Counted from the stretch's first letter, positions 34,949 to 47,351 are shown. The stretch: 64,000 nt of DNA from Enoplolaimus lenunculus (GCA_030248215.1 JASANG010001329.1:62001-126000); one strand, 5' to 3'. The notes: generated by a model not told the origin, from the sequence alone. Program-made: numbers and translations.

Positions 34949-35593
34949 TTATGAGCGTAAACTTGGACGTCCACGCATTTTACCGGTGACCAAATTGCGT
35001 TTATGAATAGCAGGTAGATACAAGAATTGCTGAGTAGGCTGATTAATGGCGGTTATAGAATGGGCTAAAAATCGTAAAATAACACGTGGAACTATGAAAG
35101 GCCGTGCAAGCCTGGCACCTTCCGGAGCAGAGTCGGTCTCAGCTAACATTTCGGCTTGATCACGATCAAATGACGCGTCTCCGATAAGACGGGCGCCAAA
35201 CAACCCCGACAATCGTTCAGATCCGTCGCTGGCGACATTAACAATGTCAAAATACTCCGGCCGACTTTGAAATAATGCCTCGGATTTGTGATAATCGCAT
35301 AACCTCACCAAACTTGCTTTATAAGGTGTCATCAGTTCGTGAGGTAATTTTGCTGCGCACAACTCAACAAGGCTGATGGTGGTTCCAGAAGGCTCCCCCA
35401 GGTGAAATGTGGTTTCACCATTGGAGTTAAGGCAGCATCGAATTTTCAGTAGCGCCAAGCGACTATTTAATGGCAATAATGAACAAACTACGCGGACAGT
35501 GATGTGATGATTACTTGATACTGTACTAGCAATTTCACAGTATGTTATGGTTGCGATAATACTTAACGCAAGTCGCATGTCTTTGAAACTCAA
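34949..35593 (-). CDS. Putative secreted protein, single exon, unknown family
   Basis: 214 codons from ATG to TAA with base composition near 45% GC, well above the surroundings. A second Met (residue 6) begins MRLALSIIATITYCEIASTV, a good signal peptide, probably cut near STVSS. The mature part has beta-strand-like hydrophobic alternation (HHITVRVVCSLLPL), five Cys in all positions after the signal (VVC, RCC, ELC, RLC), and a basic C-terminus GKMRGRPSLRS. An AATAAA signal on the minus strand at 34875-34880 sits ~70 bp past the stop, supporting a real 3' end. I recognise no family. Whether the gene has upstream exons is unknown. Confidence 0.6.
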   Translation of the reverse strand: MSFKDMRLALSIIATITYCEIASTVSSNHHITVRVVCSLLPLNSRLALLKIRCCLNSNGETTFHLGEPSGTTISLVELCAAKLPHELMTPYKASLVRLCDYHKSEALFQSRPEYFDIVNVASDGSERLSGLFGARLIGDASFDRDQAEMLAETDSAPEGARLARPFIVPRVILRFLAHSITAINQPTQQFLYLPAIHKRNLVTGKMRGRPSLRS

Positions 35594-35849
35594 ACGTCAA
35601 TTGTTATTTATTTGGTTGCTATTTAATCTACCTTACGTTTGTATTACTCAACTCTGAAATTAAAACTAATTTGATGGATGTTACTTAATTTCTGTACGGT
35701 TTAAAGGTTTAAAAATCAATTTCCTTCTACGTTTAACTTTCCAAGTCAATTTTCCTTTAAGATTGAGCTTCAAAGTGAGCAGTATAGAAAGTCATAAAAA
35801 TTTTACTAATTTTCGTTTCGATGAACTATGCTATACATTTTTTAAGCAC

Positions 35850-36258
35850 TGTACTGACTCGAATAAGAGAAGGTCCCCTTTTGGAGTCCCAATCAATAGG
35901 AGTTTGGATTCTTAATAAGAGTTCGTAAGCGGCTAGAGTCCCTAAATTAGAATTAGAATCCATAAATGTCCGTTAATTGTAGTCCATCAATAACTCAAGG
36001 CCCAAATAAAGTTCAGTTCACAACTCTACCGTATACTAATATGTTTTGAACTTACATTTCTAAGTATAACTTCGAATTAGTTTTGATACAAGATAAACGT
36101 TTAATTCAACGGATAATTGCAATACCGGATATAAATCAGTAACGAAGGGTGGCGGAGCGTGGGATAAAAATAAATAACAGTCCGTACCGAACAACAGGAG
36201 TACCTTCTGGAAAGGCCAAATAAAATATCCGTCTCCCTCTATTCATGTCACTTTTGTG
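35850..36258. mobile_element. Tc1/mariner-like MITE, copy 2
   Basis: Left end TACTGACTCGAATAAGAG and right end CTATTCATGTCACTTTTGTG, with interior phrases CAATCAATAGGAGT, GGCCCAAATAAAGTTCAG and CGGATATAAATCAGTAACGA shared with the other copies. ~410 bp. It lies just upstream of the 34949-35593 gene (~260 bp from its ATG). Confidence 0.7.
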
Positions 36259-36591
36259 GTAGTGTTAAACAGAATGTCGATGTTTCGATAACATCCAATT
36301 GTAAAATTTATTACTCCTTCTACAGTTTTTAAAAAAATTGAAAGTTACAGAGAATCACATAAAGTCAGCTGAACCGTTATCTCATGCTTAGACTGTCACA
36401 AACGTGTTGCACGTAAACGACTAATAGATTATCAAGAGCGATGCGCCGAGGTAGGCATAAGGTACGCCCAATATTTTAAGTTATGAAATTATATAACGCT
36501 GATATCCAGTACTTAGCACCATAATTTATGTAGGTGCTCAACGTTACATGACATTCTAGAAACTTGCTTGTTATTGCATCGCATTCTGCAA

Positions 36592-36751
36592 GGGCCCGTA
36601 GCCAGAGGGGAAGTAGGAGGGGTTGAGTACCCTGAAAAAGTTTTGTCCCCTAGATAATTTTCAACCTTGTCCATAACTAAACAAAAACCCTTGTATGACC
36701 CACCTGAAAATTATTCAGCCGCCCTAGCAAGGTGCGCTGGCTACGGGCTTG
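36592..36751. mobile_element. CCCGTAGCC-family MITE, best copy
   Basis: Both ends present: GGGCCCGTAGCCAGAGGGG and GCTGGCTACGGGC, with core TAGATAATTTTCAACCTTG. ~160 bp, non-coding. Confidence 0.65.
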
Positions 36752-37942
36752 ATTCTGGAAGTAATTATCATGCAGCTACATTCCAAGTGTACAAGTGCTT
36801 TTGTTTGTCAACTATTTGGGTTTACCCAAGGTGGGCCAACAGAATAATTAGTGTGTAATTAATCATATTAAACTTGAGACTGATTCGGCCAGCAGTTCGT
36901 TCGGTCTGCACTAAAAGTTAAACTTATCTGGGTTTTTGTGCGATTTAAAGACAGCTGGCATGCATATACGTGATAAAATTATCATATGCATGTCCAATCA
37001 TCCTTCAACTTTTTAAATTTAAGGTCCACTGAATAGTATATATATACAGGGACATAGGTCCCATTCCATTTCGGGAGGTATAAATAAAAGTTTTGCAGGT
37101 GAAAACCATTTTTTAACCTGTAGAATACAGCAAGTGCCTTGGTAGCTCGTTTCTTACGAAATTTCGTTGTGGATGTCTATCCTATTCACCCTTGAATAGG
37201 TCCCTAACATTCAACCATAAAAAATATGGCAACCAGATTTGCTCGCCTCTCTTCAGCGATAGTGGATGGTGACATGTAAGTAGGCGGTACCTCGTAAATA
37301 ATTTATTGCGGGTAAAGCAGTAACATTTTTGTAAAATTCATCAATTTGTTTATTTCAGGCATCATATGGATTGTTTTCCTGGTCGCTGCGACACACAGAG
37401 AAACTCTACATATAAGTGTAACTTCTTTACATTCTAAACTCATTTAGTCGAAATGAAAGTTAAACATACAAAAATCAGAAAAACCGAACAAAAATTAAAC
37501 TAAAATCAAACTTGAACTGAATAATAAACTAAAATCGAACAAAATTAATCAAATTCAAATTTGGTGCATCTGTTCAAAATATTATGTATTTGCTCAAAAT
37601 ATAAGATTTTTGTGCGATTTCAAATCTTTCAACAAAGTGGGAGAATTGCATGGTGTTGGCCGTAATCGACAGTCCACAGTAATAAATTTATTATACAATA
37701 TGAGCCGAAGCTAACATTTTGATATTTAGGCAAAATCGAAAATATTAAATGAATTGTTAAAAGCAGTTGCCACGTGAAATAGTGTAGCAGAGGCGAACGC
37801 AGGGTTTTTGAACGCTCAAAGTATTTTAATGTTAACATTGTTATTGCACTTAGAGTATAAGCGATTAATTGCCAACTGTGTATGTGCAATAGATATGATA
37901 TGCAAACCCAGCACTAATTATTTCACCCATCTAGTGTATGTA

Positions 37943-38093
37943 ACCCTTACAAAATGAGAGAGAAGTCTCGCTCGTGCAGCACACTCCTATGACTGCTGAC
38001 TGGTGATGGTAAACGCGGCCCAGTCGAGGGCCCCCGTGGTTTGAATCTTAGATTGAAATTAGATTTATAGATAACATTCATGCAGTTAAAGGT
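37943..38093 (+). mobile_element. piggyBac-like tRNA-promoter element, diverged copy
   Basis: TAACCCTTACAAAATGAGAG start, TGCTGACTGGTGATGGTAAA A-box region and GTGGTTTGAATCTTAG B-box region match the family. The right terminus is degraded. Confidence 0.5.
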
Positions 38094-38335
38094 AAATCTA
38101 AATAGCTGAAATGTGTTCTCGTGCATTTGGAAAATGCATTACTTACTAATTGCCTTTTAAGGTATAAAGGCAAGATAAAGCGAATGTGTGGTATCAGAAA
38201 CACATGATCCTTCATTTTAATCAGAATGCTTCAATTAATGTTTAAAAAAATTATTGAGGATCTCAATACAATACGCTAGCACAGTCACGCGTTCTGAAAA
38301 AACCCTTGATCTAATCCCAGTTCATGCTATTAACA

Positions 38336-38503
38336 GTCCCGTAGCTAGCTCACTTTGCAAAAAGGTGGCTATAAATTTTTCACGAGGGTTATGCAAGGGT
38401 TTTACTGACTTACAAGCAAGTTTGAAAAATTTGTAGTGGTGGCCAAAATTTTTCCGCGAGGGTGCTGTGCCCCCCCTGGCCGCCTCTTGGCTACGTGCCC
38501 GGC
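38336..38503. mobile_element. CCCGTAGCC-family MITE
   Basis: GTCCCGTAGCTAGCTCAC start, ACTTACAAGCAAGTTTGAAA core and CCTCTTGGCTACGTGCCCGG end. Confidence 0.6.
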
Positions 38504-38670
38504 TATTAACATCACGCATTTGCACTATGATATGAAATGCTATGATGAGCTGCAGGAATTTTAATTAGGTTCTGAGCTACAATTTGGATTAATGGAAAAA
38601 GTGAAATACGCATATATATTTTTAAATTTGTGCAGCTGCTGTGACCAGTTGCAGTTAATGACAGTTCGCA

Positions 38671-38767
38671 AATGAACAAACAAACAAACAAAGAAGCAAA
38701 CAAACAAACGAACAAATACACGAACAAACAAACAAACAAACAAACAAAAACAAACAAACAAACGAAC
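38671..38767. repeat. (CAAA)n microsatellite
   Basis: About 24 units of ACAA with a few AAGA/CGAA interruptions. Explains the Phe/Val/Cys/Leu-repetitive minus ORFs and the Lys/Gln/Thr/Asn plus ORF here. Confidence 0.9.
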
Positions 38768-39114
38768 ATGGATAGCAGCAACATCTACGAGCGTGAAAAT
38801 TTACTCAATCAGAAACAACTGCAAAACGTGTCCAGACGGGATCAGTTATTTCCCTATAACCTGTGAACGATTTGTTCAATCGCTAGTTATATTATGAAGC
38901 TGCGTCAATTCACCGCCCGACAACTTGCCGCCCGACACTGTCCTAAAGCTTGCTAGTAAATCTAAGTATTATCCTAAACATAATCAATCTTAAGCCTAAT
39001 GATGAGTGACGAATTGTCGAGTCGATGAAATTTTGTTTTACAAATAAGGTTCTTTGAATCTTCTCTAGAAGCTGCGCTGAAAAAATTGCAAATGGTCCAC
39101 ATTTAACTCAAACT

Positions 39115-39272
39115 ATAGCTAGCTCTCCTAGCTTGGGTGAGATAAAGCTATTTCAAGGGGCATACAATGGTTTTCGATAACTTACAAGCAATATTTGTAA
39201 CCTTCTAGGGTGGTACAATTCTTTTAGGAGGAAGCTGAGCCTCCCCGGGCCCTCTTTGGCTACGGGCTCGAT
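39115..39272. mobile_element. CCCGTAGCC-family MITE
   Basis: TAGCTAGCTCTCCTAGC start, ACTTACAAGCAATATTTGTA core and CTCTTTGGCTACGGGCTCG end. Confidence 0.6.
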
Positions 39273-39514
39273 TGAGCGTTGTAGGCGGCTATGCCGCTCT
39301 AAACATATTTCAAACTAAAAACGAAAACACAAACTAAGACCAAACGCCAAACCACACATTAACGGAGTCCCTGGCTCCAAATAGCCTCTCATAGAACTTT
39401 ATTAAAGGCTTAGACGCTGCTTTAGGGCGTAAACTTATAGAATCGAGTCTATGGCGGCTGTTGCAATGTAGACGTTACTCAGGCCTTGCCTGGCTGTTAA
39501 TTAATATTTTGTAT

Positions 39515-39825
39515 CAGGGTGCAACCGGAGGTGAAAAATACAGGAGCCGGAGCCGGAGCCGGAGTTGAGGCGAAATTAGGTAGTAAAAATGATGGTTACT
39601 TAGGTAATTTTAGCAAATATCTGCAATATGTTGTTAAGTTGTTTGGTTTTACGTTAATGTTCTGGGAAATTTCGGAAATTCCTTTCTGGAAATTGTGATG
39701 GAAGTAAAGCGAAACGCACTAAACAAATAAATTTTGATAAATTAATGCAAAAGTTTACTACCGAAATGGCCAGAACCTTCGGTAAGAATTCTACCGGAGC
39801 TGGAGCCGGAGGCCAATTTTCTGCC
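39515..39825. mobile_element. GGAGCC-rich hAT-like MITE, copy 4
   Basis: Clean left end CAGGGTGCAACCGGAGGTG followed by GGAGCCGGAGCCGGAG. The core (TTTAGCAAATATCTGCAATA) and inverse inner repeat GGAGCTGGAGCCGGAGGC are present; the outer right terminus is missing. Confidence 0.65.
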
Positions 39826-41090
39826 ATGGCAGTGGTTGTTGTACTTAACAACATCGCTAGGCCTATGTCAGCATGGCGTGAGCGTCCATGCTGTTGTTCT
39901 GCAATGTTGTTGTTAGTGTTGGGTGTCTCGGTTTAGTTTAAGGGCTATACGGACCCCAATTGCGGGTGTACCCCAACGGCGGGTGTCGGTTGATGCATGC
40001 GAAATAGATCGAGACATTTGGGGGGTACCCAGGACCAGATTCCGTATAAGATCAATTCATCTTGAAGTTGCGGTTTAAGATTTTACAGTTGATATTTACT
40101 TTGAAATTTAGAGGGTCTTTTGTAGAATTGCAGTCTGTTTTCGGTTATTAAGTGAAATAATTGGGGCTTTGATATTACCATGGGAAAGTCTGATGTGAAG
40201 GGGACAGGGGCGTATATTGGTTTATTGGATTGCGCATAGAGCAAGAGTGTTGCACAGTACTGAATAGTGGTGTTTTATGTAGTAACTGTTGGAGTATTTT
40301 GGGATTCCGGAGTTCACTGGGAAAACATAGTCTAGTGATTCTAACGAGGTTATTTACTATTCTGCACTGGAATTGGCCATTCTAACGGGGTTAGTTTGGT
40401 CGGAATTAACCGGAGATTTTTGTGTAACTCTAACGGGAATAGAGTGCACGGTTTTTATAAACTTGGGGAAAATTACCCTGGATATTGGTTCTGTGGACTT
40501 GTGGCTGGACTAAAACAGAATATATTCACAGTATTCACTGCGAATTCGGATCAGGCTACAGCAATTAGGACACTTAATTTTGTCGTAATGGTGCTGTGAT
40601 ATTTAACTTGGTGTATGACTGATATTGGGAGGTGTCAGTAAACATTCAAACGGCCGCGTCACTAAATCTGAGCGATAAGCGTAACATCGGGATAGAACTA
40701 AAACTAGGTGCGATTTGGGGTTTCGAAAGAAGCAAATCATCAACTTCTCACAAGCGTCGTGGGCCAAAATTATGTTTTACTCCCCTTACATATCGAAAAC
40801 AAATGTTTAGGCCACGTTTTTAAGCTTGAAATTTTATGGTTTGAAAAAGTTTCGCTGAATCGCTGCATATCGCATCAAAACATAAAAAACCCACACGTTA
40901 AATCATATGAATTACAGAATACTATGATAAATCTTATCGTAAAACAAAAAAAAATGTAACGCTGAAAGTTTCCGTTTTAGGTCAAATTACCGATTCTGTT
41001 TATGCACCGTTCGCACGAAATTTATCGTTGTTTGCTAAAAAGCTATTAGACAAAATTAGTTTGCATAAACGCTAAACTTAGTCCAAACTA

Positions 41091-41390
41091 GCTGAGAGAT
41101 AACCATAGTTAACTGGGGACAACTATAGTTAACTGATGGGTAACTATACTTAACTGAGAGATAACTAAAGATAACTGTGGGATAATAAAAGTTATCTGAG
41201 GGATAACAGCCGAGGCATAATTATAGTTAAGTGGGGAACAGCTATACTTAACTGAGGGATAGCTATAGTTCATTGAGGGATAACTAAAGTTAAGTAAGGC
41301 GATAACTAAATTTAACTGAGGGATAACAAAAGTTAGATCAGGGATGACTGTTATCTTTTAGTTAACTTTAGTTATCCATCAGTTAACGGC
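41091..41390. repeat. ~300-bp minisatellite, ~22-24-bp unit
   Basis: About 12 degenerate units of GGATAACTATAGTTAACTGA type. The unit is itself partly palindromic (TATAGTTAACTATA-like), and the last unit is inverted (GTTATCTTTTAGTTAACTTT). Confidence 0.8.
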
Positions 41391-42174
41391 ACTTTTGCTG
41401 CGCAAATCTGGGTAGAAAGACTATTTCACTTGCACCACAAAATAGTTTTGTTTTCTTGTTTTAAAAACTATTTTGTAGTGCCAAAATTTTTCGACAATTT
41501 TGCGTTATGTTTTTTAGGGCTGCTACCCCCCGGCAACCCCTGCGATTTAAAGAGGTGCTAAAAAGGATGGGGCTGCCGCCCCCCATGCCCCTGCACTAAG
41601 CATTTTATTATTGAGAGGTAAAATTACAGAAATAGTTTTGAGCTGTTTTGACGAGTGCGAATTTTATATACGTTTAGGGCAGAAAACGAGACATAAAACA
41701 AACATTACATAAACATAACACCTTTTATCATATTTGACCAAATATTGTCAATACTAGCTTCCTTCTGGAGTCACAGGAACTCCAACGACGGATGGATGCA
41801 AATTGCTGCGAGTTCCGGACAGACGCAAACGATTGCGGATAGGAACTCAATAAACTCTCCGAAATTTTTGCAGAACGTACCCCTACTGTTAAAATACTTG
41901 CTACGCCATGACCGTAGTATTTATGAAAATTCAAAGGAATTAAGGTTCAAAAATACGTTAATCTTATTACTATATAGAACCAGAGGTCTTCATGGGCTCA
42001 TGGGACAAAAAGCGGTCACGTACTGCTCCAAATTATTTCGGTTCGCTTGGGATCGGGACCGGACCGCGCCCGCTGGCCTTGGTTGGTTTCAACCCTGATA
42101 CGTACCTTTAGTACAAGTTACGCGTACAAGCAAATTTTAAGTTATCGAGTACCATACAGAGAGAACTATTCACG

Positions 42175-42270
42175 AAAGTTCTGTCACGAATACAGTGTGG
42201 ATCGAACAAGCGACGTACGGGTTACCATTCCGCTGCTCTAACCACAGAGCTACACAGCCTTGTAAACTTT
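42175..42270 (-). repeat. tRNA-like (SINE-type) sequence, minus strand
   Basis: The minus strand reads GTAGCTCTGTGGTTAGAGC (D-arm pairs GCTC/GAGC), then GCGGAATGGTAACCCGT (anticodon-arm-like, central GGT) and TGTTCGATCC. Stems contain mismatches and no acceptor stem pairs, so a decayed tRNA-Thr-like SINE head rather than a tRNA gene. Confidence 0.4.
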
Positions 42271-42559
42271 TCGCCACTGTAGCTCTATATACTGTACGTT
42301 TGGTACTACAAGATACGTATATGAATACGCTCAACCGATTCTTATTTGAAAAATTGGAGCTAAGATTGAAGTTTTATATTATAAACCGCGTATGTTTTAT
42401 CGCAAAGATGTCCCGGAATTAGCAATTTCTAGTTTTAACCTCTCTGTGTTAAAAGGAAAAAATCAGCTGCATATCTATTCTTCAGTGTGCATGTGTTGCA
42501 TAACACATAAACAAACATAACATGTACCCTTTGCTACAAGTTATGCGTAGTTGCAAATA

Positions 42560-42665
42560 ATGAATTGCAACAAGCGCAGCAGTGACACAGTTGCTTGGCG
42601 AGTTGATTTGCGGGGATACTGTGTAAATGCCATTTAGTAGGGTTCGATTCCCGCCTGGGGCTTTG
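42560..42665 (+). repeat. tRNA-like (SINE-type) sequence
   Basis: A perfect B-box GGTTCGATTCC preceded ~55 bp upstream by a weak A-box (GTTGCTTGGCGAGTTG). No convincing cloverleaf or acceptor stem, so a tRNA-derived repeat is more likely than a functional tRNA. Confidence 0.35.
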
Positions 42666-44180
42666 GTTTAGCAAAAAAGCTCTTTTTACACCGTATGGTT
42701 TACATTATGTTTTAATATTCGCTTTTGCTCTCTACTTCACACTGACATTAGACACTTTTTGTGTATTTGCAAAAGTCAACGTTGACGTTTTTGACGAAAT
42801 TTAGGCTGTATAAAAATTTATGCATGAAACATACTCGAAAAATAAACCATTTTTTGACATAAGCGTAGTTTTCGTTTTTAATGTTTGCGTTTAGCTTTAG
42901 TTTTTGGACCGTTCAATTTGTGGTTTATTACAATCATAGCTAAAAGCGCTACTTATTTCTGAATTCTATGTTAGAAACGAATAAAATTTAATGACGGCAC
43001 TGTGGACACGGTCTCGCCCGTCTCCCTGAACATTTTAGGGTCTGCTTGTTTATAGTTCTTTTCAGTACTGGTCAATAAGTGCGCACCTACAGAACTTGAA
43101 CTGGTGGCTGTGAAATATATTCCTTTAGTAGACAGAGAGAAATTTACTTAAACATTGGTAAATAACATATTACATAACATTTCATCCACACACAAACAAG
43201 AATGTCTGAATTTGTTCAGAGAAGTATTTTCAGCGACAAAAATAAGAAGTTTTTCTGATATTTGAGACAGTTTTACTATAAAATAGCCAAAAAACGTTTT
43301 TCTTTAAAACAATGATTTTCAAAGTTTATTTCAAAGCTTTTTTCAAAAATTTTCTGATATAACAGAAACACTTTTCGCGTAATCCTTGGTAATCATATTT
43401 CTTAATAAACCTTTACCTAAACCTAAAGCTTGAACCTTTGCCTAAACCTAAATTTTAATGTCAAATGGGGCAAAGTGTGTGCTCGAATTGCTACATGAAG
43501 TATTATGTTACAACTATTATGCGTCTCAAGTGTCTTTAAAATGTTACAAAACATTTTTCTTAAAATTTAAAGATTACACAACAACATTAATGATAACAAA
43601 TAGTATACAATTGTATCATTCAAATCATTACGGAAACCATTTGATTCAATTATTATTACAAACATACTATAAAATGAGGTTATAACCGATTGGAATGGAA
43701 GACAGAAAATAAAAGTAGCATACACAAAAAACTAATGTCATCGTAGATATTTCATTAGCCTAGATATTCTACACCATGGGTGCATATTTAGCAGGAATAC
43801 TATTTGTGCCGCGACTTATAGATTAGGTCGACTGGAAAGGTTTTATCGAACTGCGTTTTGAAAATTGAAATATTAAGCTGTTACACCTAAACGCCTCGGA
43901 GTTGAGCACACAGTTTTCAGCTGTAATAGTGCCATGGCTCGCTAACTTTCAAGGCGTCACTTGAGAATATGGCAAATCTGCTGTTAAGTCCAAAGTTATC
44001 ATCAGTTCATTCAGTTAATAGTCATGGTAGATTTTCGTACATGAGAACCTGGCTTTTTGGCATCCTTGAAGCGGTTGAACAATTCTAACGCAATGAATAG
44101 TTGCTAAATGTGACAAAAGCTAAACTATTTAGATACTCAAATTGCCTCTTGCAAAACTTTCTTAAAGATGTCATTCAGGC

Positions 44181-44333
44181 ACGTAGCCAGCTCACCTTGC
44201 TATGGCTGCCAAAATTTTGACAGTAGGGACTTACAAGGGTTTTCGTTGACTGACAAGCAACGTTGAAAATTTTCTAGAAGGGCCAAACTCCATCCAGGAG
44301 AGTGGGCTGAGCGCCTCTTGGATATGGGCCCGA
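44181..44333. mobile_element. CCCGTAGCC-family MITE
   Basis: GCACGTAGCCAGCTCACC start, TTGAAAATTTTCTAGAAGGG core and TCTTGGATATGGGCCCG end. Confidence 0.6.
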
Positions 44334-45177
44334 TGTCACTTAGGTATACTGAAACATTTGATAAAAATTTGTCCGTGCCCTCAGAAAATATTACAAACTT
44401 TTCACTGCAAGATAAATTAAATTTTTTCCGATGACATAGACATATGGTTCATTAAGTAATAAAAAATGGAAGCACAAAATTACCCAAAACAATAGGTTGT
44501 CATGAATCCGTAGCCAGGGTACTATCCAAACAGAAATTTTGCTCCCGCCGTAATAAAAGTTTAAGCCGTGCTTGTAACTAATCTCAAATCCGAGCATGCC
44601 TTTTTTTGAAAATTTTGTCGACCAATAGCATATTAAATTGACTATGGTCGGGACTGTACATTACAGCGGCAGATTTATTCAGCAGAGAGGCCTAAGAATA
44701 GAAGGATAGAAAGCTCTTGAGATACTATACCGTATATCATTCTATGCAATTTGTTGCCCTTTAATTAATACGGCTTCATACCGAGATTGGATATCTTTAA
44801 CATTTCTACATTATACATTTAATACATTGATGCTCGATCAGATCAACGAAGGAATATGGTACAACGCAAAAGGCAATGGTGTTCGCTTAAAACTTCGAAT
44901 CGTTAAAGGTTCAAGCTTTTAACGCAAAAACTACGTTTCGAGCTGCGGTTGCGGATATTCTACTGAATTGAATCTGGCTCAACATACTGAATGATATATA
45001 AAATGTTGTATTATTTGACAAAAAAATTTCATTCAGAAATATTTTCGATGTGAAATGATTTGAGGATGTCATTAGACGCTCCAATATGCAAAAGTTTTCC
45101 AAAATATGATAATTTTTCGGACAACTTCGGCTGCTGGGCACTTAACAAAAAAGAGTCGAAAATATGTCAAGCTGAAT

Positions 45178-45457
45178 TTTAAACCCTATTCACACGTGCA
45201 AGTTTTTCGCTACGAGAACTTGCAGCTGCAAATTGCACGCAAAACTTGCATTTTGCCATCAGAAAATGAGAAAGCGTTTGCAATAAATTCAGTGAACTTG
45301 CATGGTTGTTCAAACGTGTGAACTAAATTCCTAGCCATGATTTTTAATGAATTATTTGCAGCTGTAAGTTTTTCGAACTTGTTTTTGGACAGAACTTGCA
45401 AATGCAAGTTGTAGCTGCAAGTTCACGCAGCAAAAACTTACACGTATGACTAGGGCT
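45178..45457. mobile_element. Tc1/mariner-like element with ~65-bp TIRs (AACTTGCA family)
   Basis: Left arm AACCCTATTCACACGTGCAA and right arm inverse of AAGCCCTAGTCATACGTGTA, both running into AACTTGCAGCTGCAA palindromes. Flanked by TA. A partial copy with the same left arm occurs at 34699-34860. ORFs here are fortuitous. Confidence 0.65.
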
Positions 45458-45683
45458 TTAGGCAATTATGAATTGAACAGTATAACTGAAAAGACGCAAT
45501 ATGTTTATATAACTGAAAAACAAAATATAGAACAAAATAAAGTTCTGTACACGATGGAAGCACGGATTTTTGATTCGAATTGGGCTCGCAGTTACATTAT
45601 ACATTGCGCAAAACTAGAAATGTCACAACTGCAAGCTGGAAGCATCATATTTATACAGCAAGTAAAAATGAAAAATATTATGA

Positions 45684-45743
45684 TAGTAACAACAACAACA
45701 ATAATAATAATAATAATAACAATAATAATGATAATAATACAAT
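45684..45743. repeat. (AAC)n/(AAT)n microsatellite
   Basis: ACAACAACAATAATAATAAT-type tract, 60 bp, not in a supported gene. Confidence 0.9.
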
Positions 45744-46104
45744 AAAACACAAAAACAACATAATGACCAGATTAATATAAACAATCAATTACATGATAAA
45801 TGCAAACGGTTTCCAGCAAAAATATTTTCTATCTAATCTGAGATAAAATTTCAAGCAACGGATCAAATCACGGACAATACGAACTTGAACCTGATATGAT
45901 CACCTGGCAACTTGACGCTCGAGCTGGTTGTAGCTTTCATGTTTTTCGAAGTTTTATACTGTGTATACACGTAAATATTGCTAAAATCTGCTAAATCTGC
46001 CTCGAAATTTTTCAAAAAAGACCAAAAAACAAGCTTAGTCTATAATTAAACATAAAGCAGAGCGAAACAAATATAAATAAAACTGCATATCAACAACACA
46101 ATGC

Positions 46105-46224
46105 ATATCTTGCACTGTTGAATAGAACTGAAGAGCTTGTATTAAACCCGCTGTATGGATCAAAATATCTTGCACTGTTGAATAGAACTGAAGAGCTTGT
46201 ATTAAACCCGCTGTATGGATCAAA
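46105..46224. repeat. Perfect 60-bp tandem duplication
   Basis: Two identical 60-bp units, 46105-46164 and 46165-46224, each starting ATATCTTGCACTGTTG and ending GTATGGATCAAA. Absence of any difference implies a recent event. Confidence 0.95.
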
Positions 46225-46441
46225 TTTATTTTAGTTGCATTCAAATATTTCGTAAATTTAACAGCGAACTGACCAATCATCTTGAATGGCTGAGATTAAG
46301 TCGCTGCAATGCGTACACTAACGCTAAAAGCCAAGTAAGGTCGAAGGGGTCGTTGCGTATTTCTATACCTATATATAAACAATTTAGCGCATGTCACTAC
46401 AAATTCGAGGCGCTATATTGCAATTATGCAAGTTGCGCAAC

Positions 46442-46837
46442 TGTATATGTCGAAGCCCAAGTTGTAATTTAGCCTAATTCCGAATTGGGCCAGCACAGGG
46501 CGTAATGACGACTTGAGGTAGCCTACGGCGTTATTCTTTTAATGCAACAAGTACACGACTTGTGATTGGTTAGTAGCTCAATGCCATACACAAATACGCT
46601 TGGTTGATGCGAATTGTTTTTTGATTTGCTAAGTAATCGAGACCTATTGGTTACCGAACAGTTTGTTTTACTGACCAAAGCGGAATCAAGCAGGATTGCG
46701 ACTATCAAGTAACCAATTAGAAACACACAGATTTATCTGACATGATTCCGCCTTGGGCTAGCCCAAGCCGTAATTCCGCTTTGGACAAGCCCAATTCGGA
46801 ATTGGGCTGAATTACGACTTGGGCAACGACATATACA
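46442..46837. mobile_element. Element with ~49-bp TIRs built from CCGAATTGGGC palindromes
   Basis: Left arm TGTATATGTCG, GCCCAAGTTGTAATTTAGCC, TAATTCCGAATTGGGC. Right arm is its inverse with GCCCAAGTCGTAATTCAGCC. ~396 bp, no coding capacity; TSD not clear. Confidence 0.65.
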
Positions 46838-47162
46838 CTTTTATTTCAGGACAAATACGCGGCAGCTGCTAGAAGTCTAAGAAGGGGAAAAATACAAGGC
46901 TGCTAAATTTTCAACGACCCAAGGGCTGAAATAGAGTTAGATAGTTGAATGATAAATCTAAGCCCAAGTATAAAATTGCTACTTTATCAGCCATCAATAA
47001 AGTTGTTGTCAAAATGTAATTTTGAGCAACTTTTTAGACAAATCTTCGGAAATACTAAATTTAAAAACTGCGTGAAAGGCACAACTGAACTTGTTAAACT
47101 AGAAATAATTTTTAAAAAAATTAAGAACCGGGTACCTAGTCGACATCGAAATGCCGAATAAG

Positions 47163-47351
47163 AGCAGTGTTTAACAATTCTAACATATATGTGCAGTGAA
47201 AAATCACTACAAGACGTGACAGCCCCCTTGAGCTCAAGCGTCAAGCTAGTGAGTGGTCATTGTTAACGCCTGCCGCCCGAAAGACTGGGGATCGAATCTA
47301 ACCTTGAAAGTGCATCTCATATGAAATTCAAAATATTTATGTGAGAAAGGG
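47163..47351 (+). mobile_element. piggyBac-like tRNA-promoter element, left-deleted copy
   Basis: Shares TTTAACAATT, ACTACAAGACGTGACAGCCC, the tRNA-like block (GGGGATCGAATCTAAC) and the end ATGTGAGAAAGGG with the 263-bp family. The left TIR is absent. It lies ~530 bp downstream of the ZEB stop. Confidence 0.65.

Larger units (their letters stand above)
36260..47162. other. Gene-free interval between the secreted-protein gene and ZEB
   Basis: No convincing gene. Besides the listed elements, 39930-40620 is unusually G/T-rich on the plus strand, like 18200-19100 and 23640-24250. The three stretches may share an origin, but I see no reading frame. Confidence 0.5.

Noticed and set aside
38512-38784. 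Phe/Val/Cys/Leu-repetitive ORFs
   Set aside because: They translate the (CAAA)n microsatellite.
42175-42270. Functional tRNA-Thr gene
   Set aside because: Anticodon and T stems have mismatches and no acceptor stem can be formed; kept only as a SINE-like fragment.
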